DNA of 64,000 nucleotides from Rhodobacter sp. (GCA_020637555.1 JACKKF010000002.1:248001-312000), one strand, 5' to 3'; counted from the first letter of the stretch, positions 33,968 to 43,548 are shown. Notes: a model not told the origin generated them from the sequence alone. A program made the numbers and translations.

Positions 33968-35842
33968 TCAGCGCCCCATGACATTGGCCATGCCCATCAC
34001 CCGTGCGCGGGCGCGCGGGTCGGCATCGAAAAGCGCGGCCAATTGTTCGGTCATCGCGCCGGCCAGTTGTTCGACATCGGTGATCGTCACCGCGCGTTCG
34101 TAATAGCGCGTCACATCATGGCCGATTCCGATCGCCAGCAGTTCCACGGCCTTGCGCTTCTCGATCATGGAGATCACGTCGCGCAGGTGCTTTTCCAGGA
34201 AATTCGCGGCATTGACGGACAGCGTGCTGTCATCGACCGGCGCGCCGTCGGAAATCACCATCAGGATCTTGCGCTGCTCGCGCCGCGCCAGCATCCGCCG
34301 GTGCGCCCATTCCAGCGCCTCGCCGTCGATGTTTTCCTTGAGCAGGCCCTCTTTCATCATCAGGCCCAGGTTGTCCTTGACCCGGCGCCAGGGGGCATCC
34401 GCGCCCTTGTAGACGATGTGCCGCAGGTCATTCAGACGGCCCGGCGATTGCTTGCGACCTTCGGCCAGCCATTTCTCGCGGCTTTGGCCACCCTTCCAGG
34501 CGCGGGTGGTAAAGCCCAGGATTTCGACCTTGACCTGGCAGCGTTCCAGGGTGCGGGCCAGCACATCCGCGCAGATCGCGGCGATGCTGATCGGCCGGCC
34601 CCGCATCGACCCCGAGTTGTCGAGAAGCAGGGTCACCACCGTGTCGCGGAAATCGGTGTCCTTTTCCCATTTGAACGACAGGGGCGTGGTCGGGTTGGCC
34701 ACAACCCGCGCGAGGCGACCGGCATCGAGGATGCCTTCCTCCTTGTCGAATTCCCAGCTGCGGTTCTGCTGGGCCTGCAGGCGGCGCTGCAACTTGTTCG
34801 CCAGCCGCGACACCGCGCCCTTCAGCGGTTCGAGCTGCTGGTCCAGATAGGCGCGCAGGCGTTCCAGTTCCGCGGCCTCGGCCAGATCCTCGGCCGAGAT
34901 TTCCTCGTCGAATTCTGTCGTGAAGACGGCATAGTTCGGGTCCGCGTCGGAATGCGGTGCGGGCGCGGGGGGCTCGGGCGGGGCTTCGGCCTGGGGCATG
35001 TCGGTCTCGTCCGACATCTCGTCCTCGGCCTGGTCGTCCATGACGGTTTCGGTTTCCGCCGATTCCTCTTGCGGGCCGTCGTCCGACTGTTCGGATTCGT
35101 CCTGCTGCTGATCGTCCTCGCCCTCGGAATCGGGGCTGTCGGGCGCTTCTTCCGACTCCTCCTCGGCGCCTTCGGGATCGTCGCCCATGTCGTCGGGGTC
35201 GTCGCCCAGCTGGTCGCCATAGCCCAGATCGGTGATGACCTGCCGCGCGAGCTTGGCAAACCGGGTCTGATTGGCCAGCGCGTCATCCAGCCCTTCCAGC
35301 GTGCCGCCCGCCTGTTCCTCGAAGAAACCGCGCCACATGTCGGCAACCTGGTTCGCGCCCTTGGGCAGCGGCCGCCCCGAGGCCATCTCGCGGATCAGAT
35401 ACCCGGCGGCCACGCTGAGCGGCGCCTCGGCCTGGCTGCGGATCTGGGCATAGCCCTTGCGGTCGGCCTCATGCGCGATGCGGGCGTCGATGTTCGACGC
35501 GGTGCCCGGCATGTGGCGCGCGCCCACGGCCTCGCAGCGGGCGGTCTCCATCGCTTCGTAGAGATCGCGCGCCATCTGGCCCTGCGGCAGATAGCGGGCG
35601 TGCACCCCGTCATCGTGATACCGGCGCTTCATCGCAAAGCCGTCAGCGGTGCCCCGCGCCAGCAACACCTCGTCGCGCGTCATGCGCCGGGTCACCTGCG
35701 GCAGGCGCATCGAATCGCGGGTCATCCCCGGGGGATCGACGGTGAAGCTGACCGAGACCTCGGTATCGTCGGCCAGCACCCGAGTCGCCTCGGTCAGGGC
35801 TTTCTTGAAGGGATCGGCGGGGTTGTCGGACGGTTTCTGCAT
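33968..35842 (-). CDS. cobT: Cobaltochelatase subunit CobT
   Basis: A 624-residue subunit of the ATP-dependent aerobic cobaltochelatase CobNST, which inserts cobalt into hydrogenobyrinate diamide. N-terminal MQKPSDNPADPFKKALTEAT is the family start. The centre (about 205-310) is an acidic Asp/Glu/Ser-rich linker, and the C-terminal part is a von Willebrand A domain with the MIDAS motif LLLDNSGSMRG. CobT forms the platform on the CobS hexamer. An earlier in-frame ATG (35863) would add seven unconserved residues. CobS lies 1.5 kb away, after two other genes. Confidence 0.94.
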   Translation of the reverse strand: MQKPSDNPADPFKKALTEATRVLADDTEVSVSFTVDPPGMTRDSMRLPQVTRRMTRDEVLLARGTADGFAMKRRYHDDGVHARYLPQGQMARDLYEAMETARCEAVGARHMPGTASNIDARIAHEADRKGYAQIRSQAEAPLSVAAGYLIREMASGRPLPKGANQVADMWRGFFEEQAGGTLEGLDDALANQTRFAKLARQVITDLGYGDQLGDDPDDMGDDPEGAEEESEEAPDSPDSEGEDDQQQDESEQSDDGPQEESAETETVMDDQAEDEMSDETDMPQAEAPPEPPAPAPHSDADPNYAVFTTEFDEEISAEDLAEAAELERLRAYLDQQLEPLKGAVSRLANKLQRRLQAQQNRSWEFDKEEGILDAGRLARVVANPTTPLSFKWEKDTDFRDTVVTLLLDNSGSMRGRPISIAAICADVLARTLERCQVKVEILGFTTRAWKGGQSREKWLAEGRKQSPGRLNDLRHIVYKGADAPWRRVKDNLGLMMKEGLLKENIDGEALEWAHRRMLARREQRKILMVISDGAPVDDSTLSVNAANFLEKHLRDVISMIEKRKAVELLAIGIGHDVTRYYERAVTITDVEQLAGAMTEQLAALFDADPRARARVMGMANVMGR

Positions 35843-35900
35843 GGGGATGTTATGCACCTGCACCGGGGCATGGAAAAGGGGCGAAATGCGCGGTCCGGCG

Positions 35901-36515
35901 TCAGCGCATCAGGTCGTCGCAGGCTGCCGGCCAGTAACCGTCGGTCATGCGTGCCAGCGGAAAGGCGCCGTCCTCGGTCGGCCCGGCGCGATGGATCTCG
36001 GCTGCCTCGTTGCCGGGGCCCAGGGTCAGCGTGAATTGCCGCGTCAACAGATTGACCGAACAGCCGCCATAATGCGACAGGTCCAGACGGTCGTAGAAAT
36101 CATAGTCGAACCCCGCGACCATGTAGGTGCCGTTGCGAAACGCGACGGTCACGGCCTGGGTCCAGGGGGTGCGGCCAAAGCCGGTCTGCTGCGTCACGAT
36201 CGCAAAGCCCCGCTCGCCCCGGGATTCAAGCGCGGGCGCCGATCCCGCCAGCGGCCCGGCAGAAATCGCGCCGGGCAGGGTGATCAGGGGCTGCAGACCC
36301 TCTTCGGGGTTGCCCTGATAGAGCACCAGATCCGCCATGCCATCGGCCGCGCGCACCAGCAGCACCGCATCGCTGGCCGCGTCGCCGTTCCAGTCGCCCG
36401 ACAGCGCCGCGATCGGCGCGCCCGGCGGCTGCGTCTCGGCGCGCCCGGTCAGGGGCAGCGGCAGGGCCAGGGTCAACGCCAGGGCCAGGGTGACAAGGCG
36501 GGGTTTCGCGTGCAT
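35901..36515 (-). CDS. Exported protein with an FG-GAP-like repeat
   Basis: A 204-residue protein with a signal peptide (MHAKPRLVTLALALTLALPL). Its N-terminal part reads ALSGDWNGDAASDAVLLVRA, which resembles an FG-GAP/VCBS calcium-binding blade. The rest (VTVAFRNGTYMVAGFDYDFY, HYGGCSVNLLTRQFTLTLGP) is beta-rich and conserved among Rhodobacteraceae hypothetical proteins. ATG 36515 creates the signal peptide; upstream codons are not protein-like. Function unknown. It stands between cobT and the divergent FMN reductase gene. Confidence 0.65.
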   Translation of the reverse strand: MHAKPRLVTLALALTLALPLPLTGRAETQPPGAPIAALSGDWNGDAASDAVLLVRAADGMADLVLYQGNPEEGLQPLITLPGAISAGPLAGSAPALESRGERGFAIVTQQTGFGRTPWTQAVTVAFRNGTYMVAGFDYDFYDRLDLSHYGGCSVNLLTRQFTLTLGPGNEAAEIHRAGPTEDGAFPLARMTDGYWPAACDDLMR

Positions 36516-36654
36516 GTGCCACCGAAGCACGACGCGCGCCGACGGGCAAGTCCCGCATCCGTGCACAGGCGATGTGCGGGGGCGGGGACATGACAATTCA
36601 CCCCGCCGGGCACAGGTTCCGGTCATCGAAACACCCGATCAGGAGACTGACCTC

Positions 36655-37245
36655 ATGACCCGCAAACCCCGTATCGCCGTCATCCTCGGCTCGACCCGCG
36701 ATTCGCGCTTTGGCACGAAACCGGCGGACTGGATCCTCGACAAGGCCCGCGCGCGCGGCGACTGGGAGGTCGAGCTGGTGGACCTCAAGGACTATGACCT
36801 GCCGCTGTTCAACGAGATGGCGTCGAACGCCTGGATGCCGTCCGCCGATCCGCGCGCGGTGGCCTGGCAGGAAAAGATCGCGTCATTCGACGGCTACATC
36901 TTTGTCGTGGCGGAATACAACCGGTCGATCACCGGGGCGCTGAAGAACGCGCTGGATCAGGCCTATGTGGACTGGAACCGCAAGGCGTTCGGCGTGGTGG
37001 GCTATGGGGCGCTGGGTGCGTCGCGCGCGATCGAACACCTGCGCAGCATCGGGATCGAATTGCAGATGGTCTCGACCCGGTCGGGCGTGCATATCGCGGG
37101 GGCGGATTTCTTTGCCGTGCACCCGCTGGGCCAGCAGAACAAACCCCTGAGCACGATCGAACCGACCGTGGGTGGCTCCGCCAAGGCAATGCTGGACGAA
37201 CTGGACTGGTGGACCCGCGCGACGATGGCCGCCCGCGCCGCCTGA
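36655..37245 (+). CDS. NADPH-dependent FMN reductase family protein
   Basis: A 196-residue flavodoxin-fold protein. The FMN phosphate loop is VILGSTRDSRFGTKPADWIL; VAEYNRSITGALKNALDQAY, holding the conserved P/A-E-Y-N-x-S motif, contacts the isoalloxazine ring. Relatives reduce quinones, azo dyes or chromate using NADPH. ATG 36655 follows AGGAGACTGACC and starts the conserved N terminus MTRKPRIAVILGSTR. Single gene; a hairpin lies between it and the convergent cobS. Confidence 0.9.
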   Translation: MTRKPRIAVILGSTRDSRFGTKPADWILDKARARGDWEVELVDLKDYDLPLFNEMASNAWMPSADPRAVAWQEKIASFDGYIFVVAEYNRSITGALKNALDQAYVDWNRKAFGVVGYGALGASRAIEHLRSIGIELQMVSTRSGVHIAGADFFAVHPLGQQNKPLSTIEPTVGGSAKAMLDELDWWTRATMAARAA

Positions 37246-37304
37246 CAGCGGCTGCCGTGACGGCGCTGGCCGCCAGGGCCCGGGCTGCGATCCGGAAACG
37301 ACAA

Positions 37305-37326
37305 CGGCGCCCCCACAGGGGCGCCG
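37305..37326. terminator. Hairpin between FMN reductase and cobS ends
   Basis: CGGCGCCCC and GGGGCGCCG form a perfect 9-base stem around CACA. It lies between two convergent genes and may terminate both. There is no T run, so termination is inferred from location and stem strength only. Confidence 0.5.
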
Positions 37327-37353
37327 AACAGGGTGCGACCGGGTTGACCGGTC

Positions 37354-38328
37354 TCAGCCCAGGGCGACGCTAGCCGCCGATTCGGGCAGTTCCTCGCCAA
37401 AGCAACGCTGGTAGAATTCGGCCACGGTCTGCCGCTCCAGCTCGTCGCATTTGTTCAGGAAGGTCAGGCGGAAGGCATAGCCCACATTGCGGAAGATGCG
37501 GGCGTTCTCGGCCCAGTTGATGACCGTCCGCGGCGACATCACGGTAGAAAGCTGCCCCTTCATGAAGGCCGTGCGCGTCAGATCGGCCACGGTGACCATC
37601 TGGCTGATTTCCTGCCGGCCCTTCTGCGTGTTGTAATGGGGGTTCTTGGCCAGCACGATGTTCGTTTCGGCGTCATGCGACAGGTAGTTCAGCGTCGCCA
37701 CCAGCGACCAGCGGTCCATCTGTGCCTGGTTGATCTGCTGCGTCCCGTGATAGAGGCCCGTCGTGTCCCCCAGACCGACCGTGTTCGCGGTGGCGAACAG
37801 GCGGAACGCGGGATGCGGCGTGATGATCTCGTTCTGATCCAGCAGCGTCAGCTTGCCGTCATGCTCCAGCACCCGCTGGATCACGAACATGACGTCCGCG
37901 CGGCCCGCATCATATTCGTCGAACACGATGGCGCAGGGGTTGCGCAGCGCCCAGGGCAGGATGCCCTCGTGGAATTCGGTGACCTGCTTGCCGTCGCGCA
38001 GCTTGATCGCATCCTTGCCGATCAGGTCGATCCGGCTGATGTGGCTGTCCAGGTTCACCCGCACGGTCGGCCAGTTCAGCCGCGCCGCGACCTGTTCGAT
38101 ATGCGTCGATTTGCCGGTGCCGTGATAGCCCTGGATCATGACCCGGCGGTTATAGGCAAAGCCCGCCAGGATCGCCATCGTGGTATCGGGGTCAAACTTG
38201 TAGGTCGAATCCAGTTCCGGCACGCGGTCGGTGCGCTCGGCAAAGCCCTTCACCTTCATGTCGGTGTCGATGCCGAAGACCTCGCGGACATCGAGTTCCT
38301 CGGTGGGTTTCGCGTGCGTATCGAGCAT
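37354..38328 (-). CDS. cobS: Cobaltochelatase subunit CobS
   Basis: A 324-residue MoxR-type AAA+ ATPase. Walker A: QGYHGTGKSTHIEQVAARL; Walker B: PCAIVFDEYDAGRADVMFVI; sensor 1: RLFATANTVGLGDTTGLYHG. The N-terminal FGIDTDMKVKGFAERTDRVP is the CobS specific extension. CobS hexamers hydrolyse ATP to drive cobalt insertion by CobN with CobT. ATG 38328 is the family start. No cobN is seen in the window. Confidence 0.95.
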   Translation of the reverse strand: MLDTHAKPTEELDVREVFGIDTDMKVKGFAERTDRVPELDSTYKFDPDTTMAILAGFAYNRRVMIQGYHGTGKSTHIEQVAARLNWPTVRVNLDSHISRIDLIGKDAIKLRDGKQVTEFHEGILPWALRNPCAIVFDEYDAGRADVMFVIQRVLEHDGKLTLLDQNEIITPHPAFRLFATANTVGLGDTTGLYHGTQQINQAQMDRWSLVATLNYLSHDAETNIVLAKNPHYNTQKGRQEISQMVTVADLTRTAFMKGQLSTVMSPRTVINWAENARIFRNVGYAFRLTFLNKCDELERQTVAEFYQRCFGEELPESAASVALG

Positions 38329-38397
38329 GAGATCAGCCTTCGTGAAGAGAACCGCGCCGAATGCGCGTCAACCCCCGGTTTGTGGATCATTCCGCCC

Positions 38398-38430
38398 GCG
38401 CGCGCAAGGGGGCCGCGCGCGCAAGGGGGC
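38398..38430. repeat. Tandem duplication of a 16-base unit
   Basis: The unit GCGCGCGCAAGGGGGC occurs at 38398-38413 and again at 38415-38430, period 17. It lies in the 193-base intergenic region between the divergent cobS and DUF808 genes. Function unknown; probably slippage. Confidence 0.7.
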
Positions 38431-38521
38431 GGGGGGAGTCGCGGCGTTTCCGGCATGCCCCTTCCGCTTGCGGCCCGCGGTGCGCGCCGATACCCTTGGC
38501 GTCCGGATCACAGGAGGCCCC

Positions 38522-39493
38522 ATGAGCGGACTGATCGCATTGCTGGATGACGTTGCGGGCATCGCCAAGGTTGCCGCGGCACAGATCGACGATGTCGCCG
38601 CCCAGGCCGCCAAGGCCGGCGCCAAGGCCGCGGGCGCGGTGATCGACGACGCCGCGGTGACGCCGAAATACGTTCACGGCTTTGCCCCCGCGCGCGAATT
38701 GCCCATCGTCGGCAAGATCGCGCTGGGATCGATCCGCAACAAGCTGCTGATCCTGTTGCCCCTGGCGTTGATCTTGTCGAATTTCGCGCCCTGGCTCATC
38801 ACTCCGTTGCTCATGCTCGGGGGATCGTATCTGTGTTTCGAAGGGGCGGAAAAGGTCTGGCACCTGTTTCGCCCGCAAACGCCCCACGCCGACGGGCATG
38901 TGACGGCCTCGGGCGATCCGGTGCATCTGGAACAGCAAAAGGTCGCGGGCGCCATCAAGACCGATTTCATCCTTTCGGCCGAGATCATGACCATCATCCT
39001 GGCGCAGCTGCCCCAGGGTCAGCCCCTGTGGATCGAGGCCGGCGCCCTGGCGCTGGCGGCGGTCGGGATCACGGTGGTGGTCTATGGCGGGGTCGCGCTG
39101 ATCGTGAAGGCCGACGACCTGGGCCTCTGGCTGGCGCGGGTCGGTCGGCTTTCGGCCACCCGCGCGCTGGGGCGCGGGATCGTCGCGGTGATGCCCGGTT
39201 TCATGACCGCGCTCACGCTGATCGGCACGGCGGCGATGATCTGGGTCGGCGGGTCGATCCTGGTGCACGGGCTGCACGTCCTGGGCTGGCACTTCCCCTC
39301 GGACTGGATCGCCGAACGTGCCGGCGCGGCGGCCGAGGCGCTGCCACAGGCCGCGGGCCTGGTCCATTGGGCGGTGACGGCGTTTTTTGACGGGGTGCTG
39401 GGCCTTGGCTGGGGTTTGGTGCTGATCCCGGTCGCGACCTGGATCGTCGATCCGATCCTGCGTGCGGTCACCGGGGCGAAGCCCGCGCATTGA
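38522..39493 (+). CDS. DUF808 (YedI-like) inner-membrane protein
   Basis: A 323-residue membrane protein of the DUF808 family, similar to E. coli YedI. The N terminus SGLIALLDDVAGIAKVAAAQ, IDDVAAQAAKAGAKAAGAVI with DDAAVTPKYVHGFAPARELP is the family hallmark. Six or so hydrophobic helices follow, with a soluble loop (KTDFILSAEIMTIILAQL) between. The function is unknown. ATG 38522 follows AGGAGGCCCC, a strong ribosome binding site. Confidence 0.9.
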   Translation: MSGLIALLDDVAGIAKVAAAQIDDVAAQAAKAGAKAAGAVIDDAAVTPKYVHGFAPARELPIVGKIALGSIRNKLLILLPLALILSNFAPWLITPLLMLGGSYLCFEGAEKVWHLFRPQTPHADGHVTASGDPVHLEQQKVAGAIKTDFILSAEIMTIILAQLPQGQPLWIEAGALALAAVGITVVVYGGVALIVKADDLGLWLARVGRLSATRALGRGIVAVMPGFMTALTLIGTAAMIWVGGSILVHGLHVLGWHFPSDWIAERAGAAAEALPQAAGLVHWAVTAFFDGVLGLGWGLVLIPVATWIVDPILRAVTGAKPAH

Positions 39494-39500
39494 GACCGCT

Positions 39501-40625
39501 CTAGCGGCAGCGCAGCGTCAGCTCCCTGTCGGGGCTCAGCCGTGCCAACAGCGCGCGCCCGGCCTCTTGCCGCGCGTCACCGCCGGGGACCGGCAGGGTC
39601 AGCGACGGGTCGGCGCCCGCGAATTCCATCTGCAACGGCACATAGCCCGCACCGGCGACGACCGGTGCCCGGTCTCCGGCACAGATCGACAGCCAGGCCA
39701 GTTGCGCCGTCGCCCGTTCCAGGGGCGGCTGCGCGGCAATGAAATTGCCGGTCGAATAGACCACCGGCACGGCGCCCGCCGGCCCGCGTTCGACCGCCCA
39801 GGGTTGCGGCACATGCGGATGCGTGCCGACCACCGCCATCGCCCCCGCCGCGACCAGATCGCGGGCCAGCCCGCGTTGCTGGCGGTCGGGCTGCAGGGTG
39901 TATTCCTGTCCCCAATGGGGCAGCACCAGCACGCCCGCGCCGCGCGCGGCCTCGGCGCGGACCAGCGCGATCAGGGCGGAGCGGTCGTCATAGCACCGCG
40001 GCACCTGACGGCGGGGGTCGGACAGGCCATTCGTGCCAAAGGTGCAGGCGATCAGCGACAGCGACCCCACCGGCGTGCGCAGACGCAAGGCCTGCCACCG
40101 GTCCTGACCGCCCGGAACTGTGCCGACATGGGCCAGGCCGCCGGCGTCCAGGGCCCTCAGCGTCGCATCGGCGCCCAGGGCGCCGCGATCGAGCGCGTGA
40201 TTGTTCGCGGTCGTCACCACATCCACGCCGGCCTCGCGCAGGGCGCGGATCAGAACCGGGTGATAGTTGAACCGCGGATAATCGGTATAGACCCGATCGT
40301 CGAACACCGGGCCCGGGTCCGGCACCTGGCGCCCGTCGCGCGTGAAACCGGCGGCCACGGGCCCCTCAAGATTGGCGATGGCCAGGTCCGCGCCTCTCAG
40401 CACCGGTTCGGCGGCGCCCCACAGGGTCGAAAACCCCCGCGCATAGCCGCGCCAGGCCAACGCCTGATGCACCAGCACATCGCCGACGATCGCGATCGAC
40501 ACCCGCTGGGACCCGGCGCAGGGGTTCAGCACCGGCAGTGCGCGGGGCACGCAGGCCTGTGACGACGCGGGCGTGGCCAGAGGCGCGAGGGCCAGAAGCG
40601 CGAGGGCGAGAATGAGCGGGCGCAT
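39501..40625 (-). CDS. CapA-family metallophosphatase-like exported protein
   Basis: A 374-residue protein with a signal peptide (MRPLILALALLALAPLATPA) and a CapA/PgsA-like calcineurin-fold domain: SIAIVGDVLVHQALAWR, DLAIANLEGPVA, VVTTANNHALDRGALGADAT, VLPHWGQEYTLQPDRQQRGL, GAMAVVGTHPHVPQPWAVER, VVYSTGNFIAAQ. These are the family metal-ligand motifs (D, N-x-E, N-H, H-P-H). CapA takes part in poly-gamma-glutamate capsule anchoring in Bacillus, but the family is wide and no cap cluster is present, so the substrate is open. Confidence 0.85.
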   Translation of the reverse strand: MRPLILALALLALAPLATPASSQACVPRALPVLNPCAGSQRVSIAIVGDVLVHQALAWRGYARGFSTLWGAAEPVLRGADLAIANLEGPVAAGFTRDGRQVPDPGPVFDDRVYTDYPRFNYHPVLIRALREAGVDVVTTANNHALDRGALGADATLRALDAGGLAHVGTVPGGQDRWQALRLRTPVGSLSLIACTFGTNGLSDPRRQVPRCYDDRSALIALVRAEAARGAGVLVLPHWGQEYTLQPDRQQRGLARDLVAAGAMAVVGTHPHVPQPWAVERGPAGAVPVVYSTGNFIAAQPPLERATAQLAWLSICAGDRAPVVAGAGYVPLQMEFAGADPSLTLPVPGGDARQEAGRALLARLSPDRELTLRCR

Positions 40626-40719
40626 GATCCAAGGGGACCACGCAGGCGACCAGCGGTCAACCCGCGCCGTCGCGCCGGCGCCGATGGGCAGGGCGCCTGT
40701 CAGCGCCGGCGCCGCATCG

Positions 40720-42105
40720 CTAGACCCGGTGCAGATAGAGATCGAAATCCACGTCCGGTATGGTGCGGGCGACGCGGGCGTATTCGGCGGCTTTCACCGC
40801 GGTGAAGGTGCGGTGCATCTCGGTGCCCAGGGCCTCTTTCAGAAAGGCCGACCCTTGCGCCGCCTCGATCGCCGCGCGCCAGTCGCGTGGTATGCCGCCG
40901 GCATCGACCTCATACCCGTTGCCGGTGGTTTCGGGCCCCGGGTCGATCCTGTGTTCCAGGCCCTGACGTATCCCGGCCAGAACCGTGGCCGCCACCAGAT
41001 AGGGGTTCGCATCGACCCCCGAGGGGCGGTGTTCGATCCGCCGCGCCCCCGGTGCACCCGCCGGAATGCGCAGGGCGACCGACCGGTTGTTCACCCCCCA
41101 TGTCGGCGCGACCGGTGCATAGGACTGCGCCGCGAACCGCCGCCAGGAATTCGCGTGCGGCGCAAAGACCAGCATTGAATCCCCCATGGTCCGGATCAGT
41201 CCCCCCAGCGCATGGCGAATCGTCTCGGTCCAGCCCGCGCCCGGCTCTTCGGCAAAGACGTTGCGGCCGTGGTCGTCGCGCAGGGAAACGTGCAGATGCA
41301 TCCCCGACCCGGCGTAATCGGCGATGGGCTTTGCCATGAAACAGGCCACCACGCCATGACGCCGGGCCTGCGCGCGGACGATGCGCTTCAGCCGCACCAG
41401 ATCGTCGGCGGCGGTCAGGATGTCGTCGCGATAGTGCAGGGTCAGTTCATACTGGCCCGGCGCGTATTCGGAAATCAGCGTCTCGGCCGTGATGCCCGCC
41501 TTGGCCGCACCGGCATAGATGTCGTCGAACAGGGGCTGCATTCCGATCAGCTGATCGACGGAATACACCTCGGTCTTGGCGGAAAAGCGGCCGTCCAGAA
41601 CGTCCCGGGCCGGCTGCACGCGCCCCAGCGCGTCGCGTTCGGGGTCAAGCAGGAAGAACTCCAGCTCGAACGCGGCCGAGGGGTGCAGCCCGGAAGCCGC
41701 CAGCGCATCGACCTGACGGGCCAGGGCGTGCCGCGGATCGGACAGCATCGGCGTTCCGTCCAGGTGATATTGCCCCAGGAACATCTCGGCGCGCGCGGGA
41801 TCGGTGCCATGCAGCGCCTTCAACGTGCCGGGCACCGGCCAGGCCCGCAGATCGCCGTCGCCCGCGTCCCAGATCAGCCCGGTCTCGTGCACGTCCTCGC
41901 CCACGATATCCAGCCCCAGGATCGAGATCGGCAGATGCCGTCCGTGTTCGAACACCGACAGCAGCTCATGCCGGCGGATGATCTTGCCACGGCCGATCCC
42001 GTTGGAATCATGCAGCAGGATGTCGATCGCCTGGACCTCGGGGTGGGCAGCGAGAAAGGCTTCGGCCTCGGCCTTGGTGGCGCCCGAAGGGCAGGGGACA
42101 GTCAT
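40720..42105 (-). CDS. Gamma-glutamylpolyamine synthetase-like glutamine synthetase
   Basis: A 461-residue protein of the glutamine synthetase family, PuuA type rather than GlnA. The ATP and glutamate sites are seen in FELEFFLLDPE, SEYAPGQYELTL, GSGMHLHVSLRD, NSWRRFAAQSYAPV and RIEHRPSGVDANPYLVAATV. PuuA ligates glutamate to putrescine to begin its breakdown. The regulatory adenylylation Tyr loop of GlnA is absent. It is coupled to a class III aminotransferase gene by a four-base ATGA overlap, which suggests a joint amine or polyamine catabolic pathway. Confidence 0.87.
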   Translation of the reverse strand: MTVPCPSGATKAEAEAFLAAHPEVQAIDILLHDSNGIGRGKIIRRHELLSVFEHGRHLPISILGLDIVGEDVHETGLIWDAGDGDLRAWPVPGTLKALHGTDPARAEMFLGQYHLDGTPMLSDPRHALARQVDALAASGLHPSAAFELEFFLLDPERDALGRVQPARDVLDGRFSAKTEVYSVDQLIGMQPLFDDIYAGAAKAGITAETLISEYAPGQYELTLHYRDDILTAADDLVRLKRIVRAQARRHGVVACFMAKPIADYAGSGMHLHVSLRDDHGRNVFAEEPGAGWTETIRHALGGLIRTMGDSMLVFAPHANSWRRFAAQSYAPVAPTWGVNNRSVALRIPAGAPGARRIEHRPSGVDANPYLVAATVLAGIRQGLEHRIDPGPETTGNGYEVDAGGIPRDWRAAIEAAQGSAFLKEALGTEMHRTFTAVKAAEYARVARTIPDVDFDLYLHRV

Positions 42106-43487
42106 CGTGTCAACTCGGTCAGGATTTCATCGAAAGCCGCCACCAGCCGGTCGATCTGCCGGCGTCGGGTCACGGGGGAAACCAGCATCATGTTGTGAAA
42201 CGGTGCAATCAGGCAGCCCCGGTTCAACAACCCCAGATGCAGCGCCGCTTCGGTCGCGGGGGCGTGGGCGGCGGCGGCCTGCGTCCCGTTGCGCAGGGGG
42301 CCGGGCGCGCAGATGAATTCGACCCGCGCGCCGACCCGGGCGATGTGCCAGTCCAGCGCGTGCCGCAGGACCACCGCGCCCAATCCCCGCGCCAGGCGGT
42401 CCGCGCCGCGCTCCATGCGGTCGTAGGCCTCGGGCGTCATGACATGCGCGAGCGTAGCCTTGAGCGCGGCCAGTTGCAGCGGGTTGCCGGACAGCGTGGT
42501 GCCCATGCCCGAATGCCCCGGCGGGCGTGTCCCGTCGTAGCGCGCAAAGCGATCCGCGACCTCGGGCGTCAGGCCCAGCACCGCCGCCGGCACGCCGCCG
42601 GCGACGCATTTTCCCAGCACGAACAGGTCGGGTGTCAGCGAATGGCGCCGCTGATACCCACCCGGCGCGGTCGAAATGGTGTGCGTCTCATCCAGGATCA
42701 GCAGCGCGCCATACTGCCGGCTCAAGGTGCGCAGCCCGTCGTGGAATCCGGCCTGGGGCAGCACCATGCACGAATTGGTCATCACCGGTTCGGTCAGGAT
42801 CGCGGCGACCTCGCCGGTGGCGAGCGCGGTTTCCACGGCCTGAAGGTCGTTGAATTCCACACTGACCGCGCCTTGGGTCAGATCGAATACCTGCCCGACA
42901 AGGCCCGGGCGTGGGATCGTCTGCCCCTGGTCCAGCGCGACCATCGTGTCCTGGACGGTGCCGTGGTAGCAGCCATTGAACACCAGGACCTTGGACCGGC
43001 CGGTCACGGCGCGCGCGATGCGCAGCGCCATGCGGTTCGCATCGGTGGCGGTGGTGGCGATCTGCCACAGGAAGGGGCCGAACCGGTCCTGCAACAGCGC
43101 CCCCACATCCAGCGCGGTTCGCATCGGCAGCATGGTGGTCAGCCCGCGGCGCGCCTGCTTGCGGATCGCGCGAGCGACGGGGGCGGGCGAATGGCCGAAC
43201 ATCGCGCCGGTATCGCCCAGGCAGAAATCATCGATCTCGAACCCGTCGGCGTCCGTCAGGCGCGCGCCCTCGGCCCGCTTGACCACCAGCGGAAAGGGCG
43301 AGGGCCAGTCGCGCATCCAGTGCATCGGCACGCCCGCCAGCCAGGGCGCGGCGCCCTGATCCAGCAAGGCCCGCGTGCGCGGTCGCGCCCGGGCGAACCG
43401 ATCCGCTTCGCGCGCGGCAAAGGCGGCCAGTCGGTCGGGGTTCAGGCGGGGAGCATTTGACGGGGCAGGCGCGGGATCGGGGTGCAT
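42102..43487 (-). CDS. Class III PLP-dependent aminotransferase
   Basis: A 461-residue fold-type I aminotransferase. Typical features: DFCLGDTGAMFGHSPAPVAR, VLVFNGCYHGTVQDTMVALD, the cofactor Asp in LLILDETHTIST, and the Schiff-base Lys in LFVLGKCVAGGVPAAVLG. The pattern is closer to glutamate-1-semialdehyde mutase-like and omega-aminotransferases than to ornithine ones. Coupled with the downstream PuuA-like gene, it probably handles an amine or gamma-glutamyl aldehyde intermediate. The ATG at 43487 gives the Pro/Ala-rich N terminus; ATG further in would shorten the family-conserved start. Confidence 0.87.
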   Translation of the reverse strand: MHPDPAPAPSNAPRLNPDRLAAFAAREADRFARARPRTRALLDQGAAPWLAGVPMHWMRDWPSPFPLVVKRAEGARLTDADGFEIDDFCLGDTGAMFGHSPAPVARAIRKQARRGLTTMLPMRTALDVGALLQDRFGPFLWQIATTATDANRMALRIARAVTGRSKVLVFNGCYHGTVQDTMVALDQGQTIPRPGLVGQVFDLTQGAVSVEFNDLQAVETALATGEVAAILTEPVMTNSCMVLPQAGFHDGLRTLSRQYGALLILDETHTISTAPGGYQRRHSLTPDLFVLGKCVAGGVPAAVLGLTPEVADRFARYDGTRPPGHSGMGTTLSGNPLQLAALKATLAHVMTPEAYDRMERGADRLARGLGAVVLRHALDWHIARVGARVEFICAPGPLRNGTQAAAAHAPATEAALHLGLLNRGCLIAPFHNMMLVSPVTRRRQIDRLVAAFDEILTELTR

Positions 43488-43535
43488 CGGGGGGCCGGAG
43501 GTTCGGGAATTTGATCATATTCCCGCGCGGCAGCC

Positions 43536-43548
43536 TTGCCAATGGCAA
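43536..43548. promoter_or_regulatory. Palindrome upstream of the aminotransferase-synthetase operon
   Basis: TTGCCA-A-TGGCAA is a perfect 6+1+6 palindrome, 48 bases upstream of the aminotransferase start on the minus strand, in otherwise plain sequence. It is a candidate operator for an unknown regulator; no regulator gene is adjacent. Confidence 0.4.

Noticed and set aside
31118..36034. 1638-codon plus-strand open frame
   Set aside because: Spans the antisense of pepP, the exported protein and cobT; a GC-driven shadow, not a giant gene.
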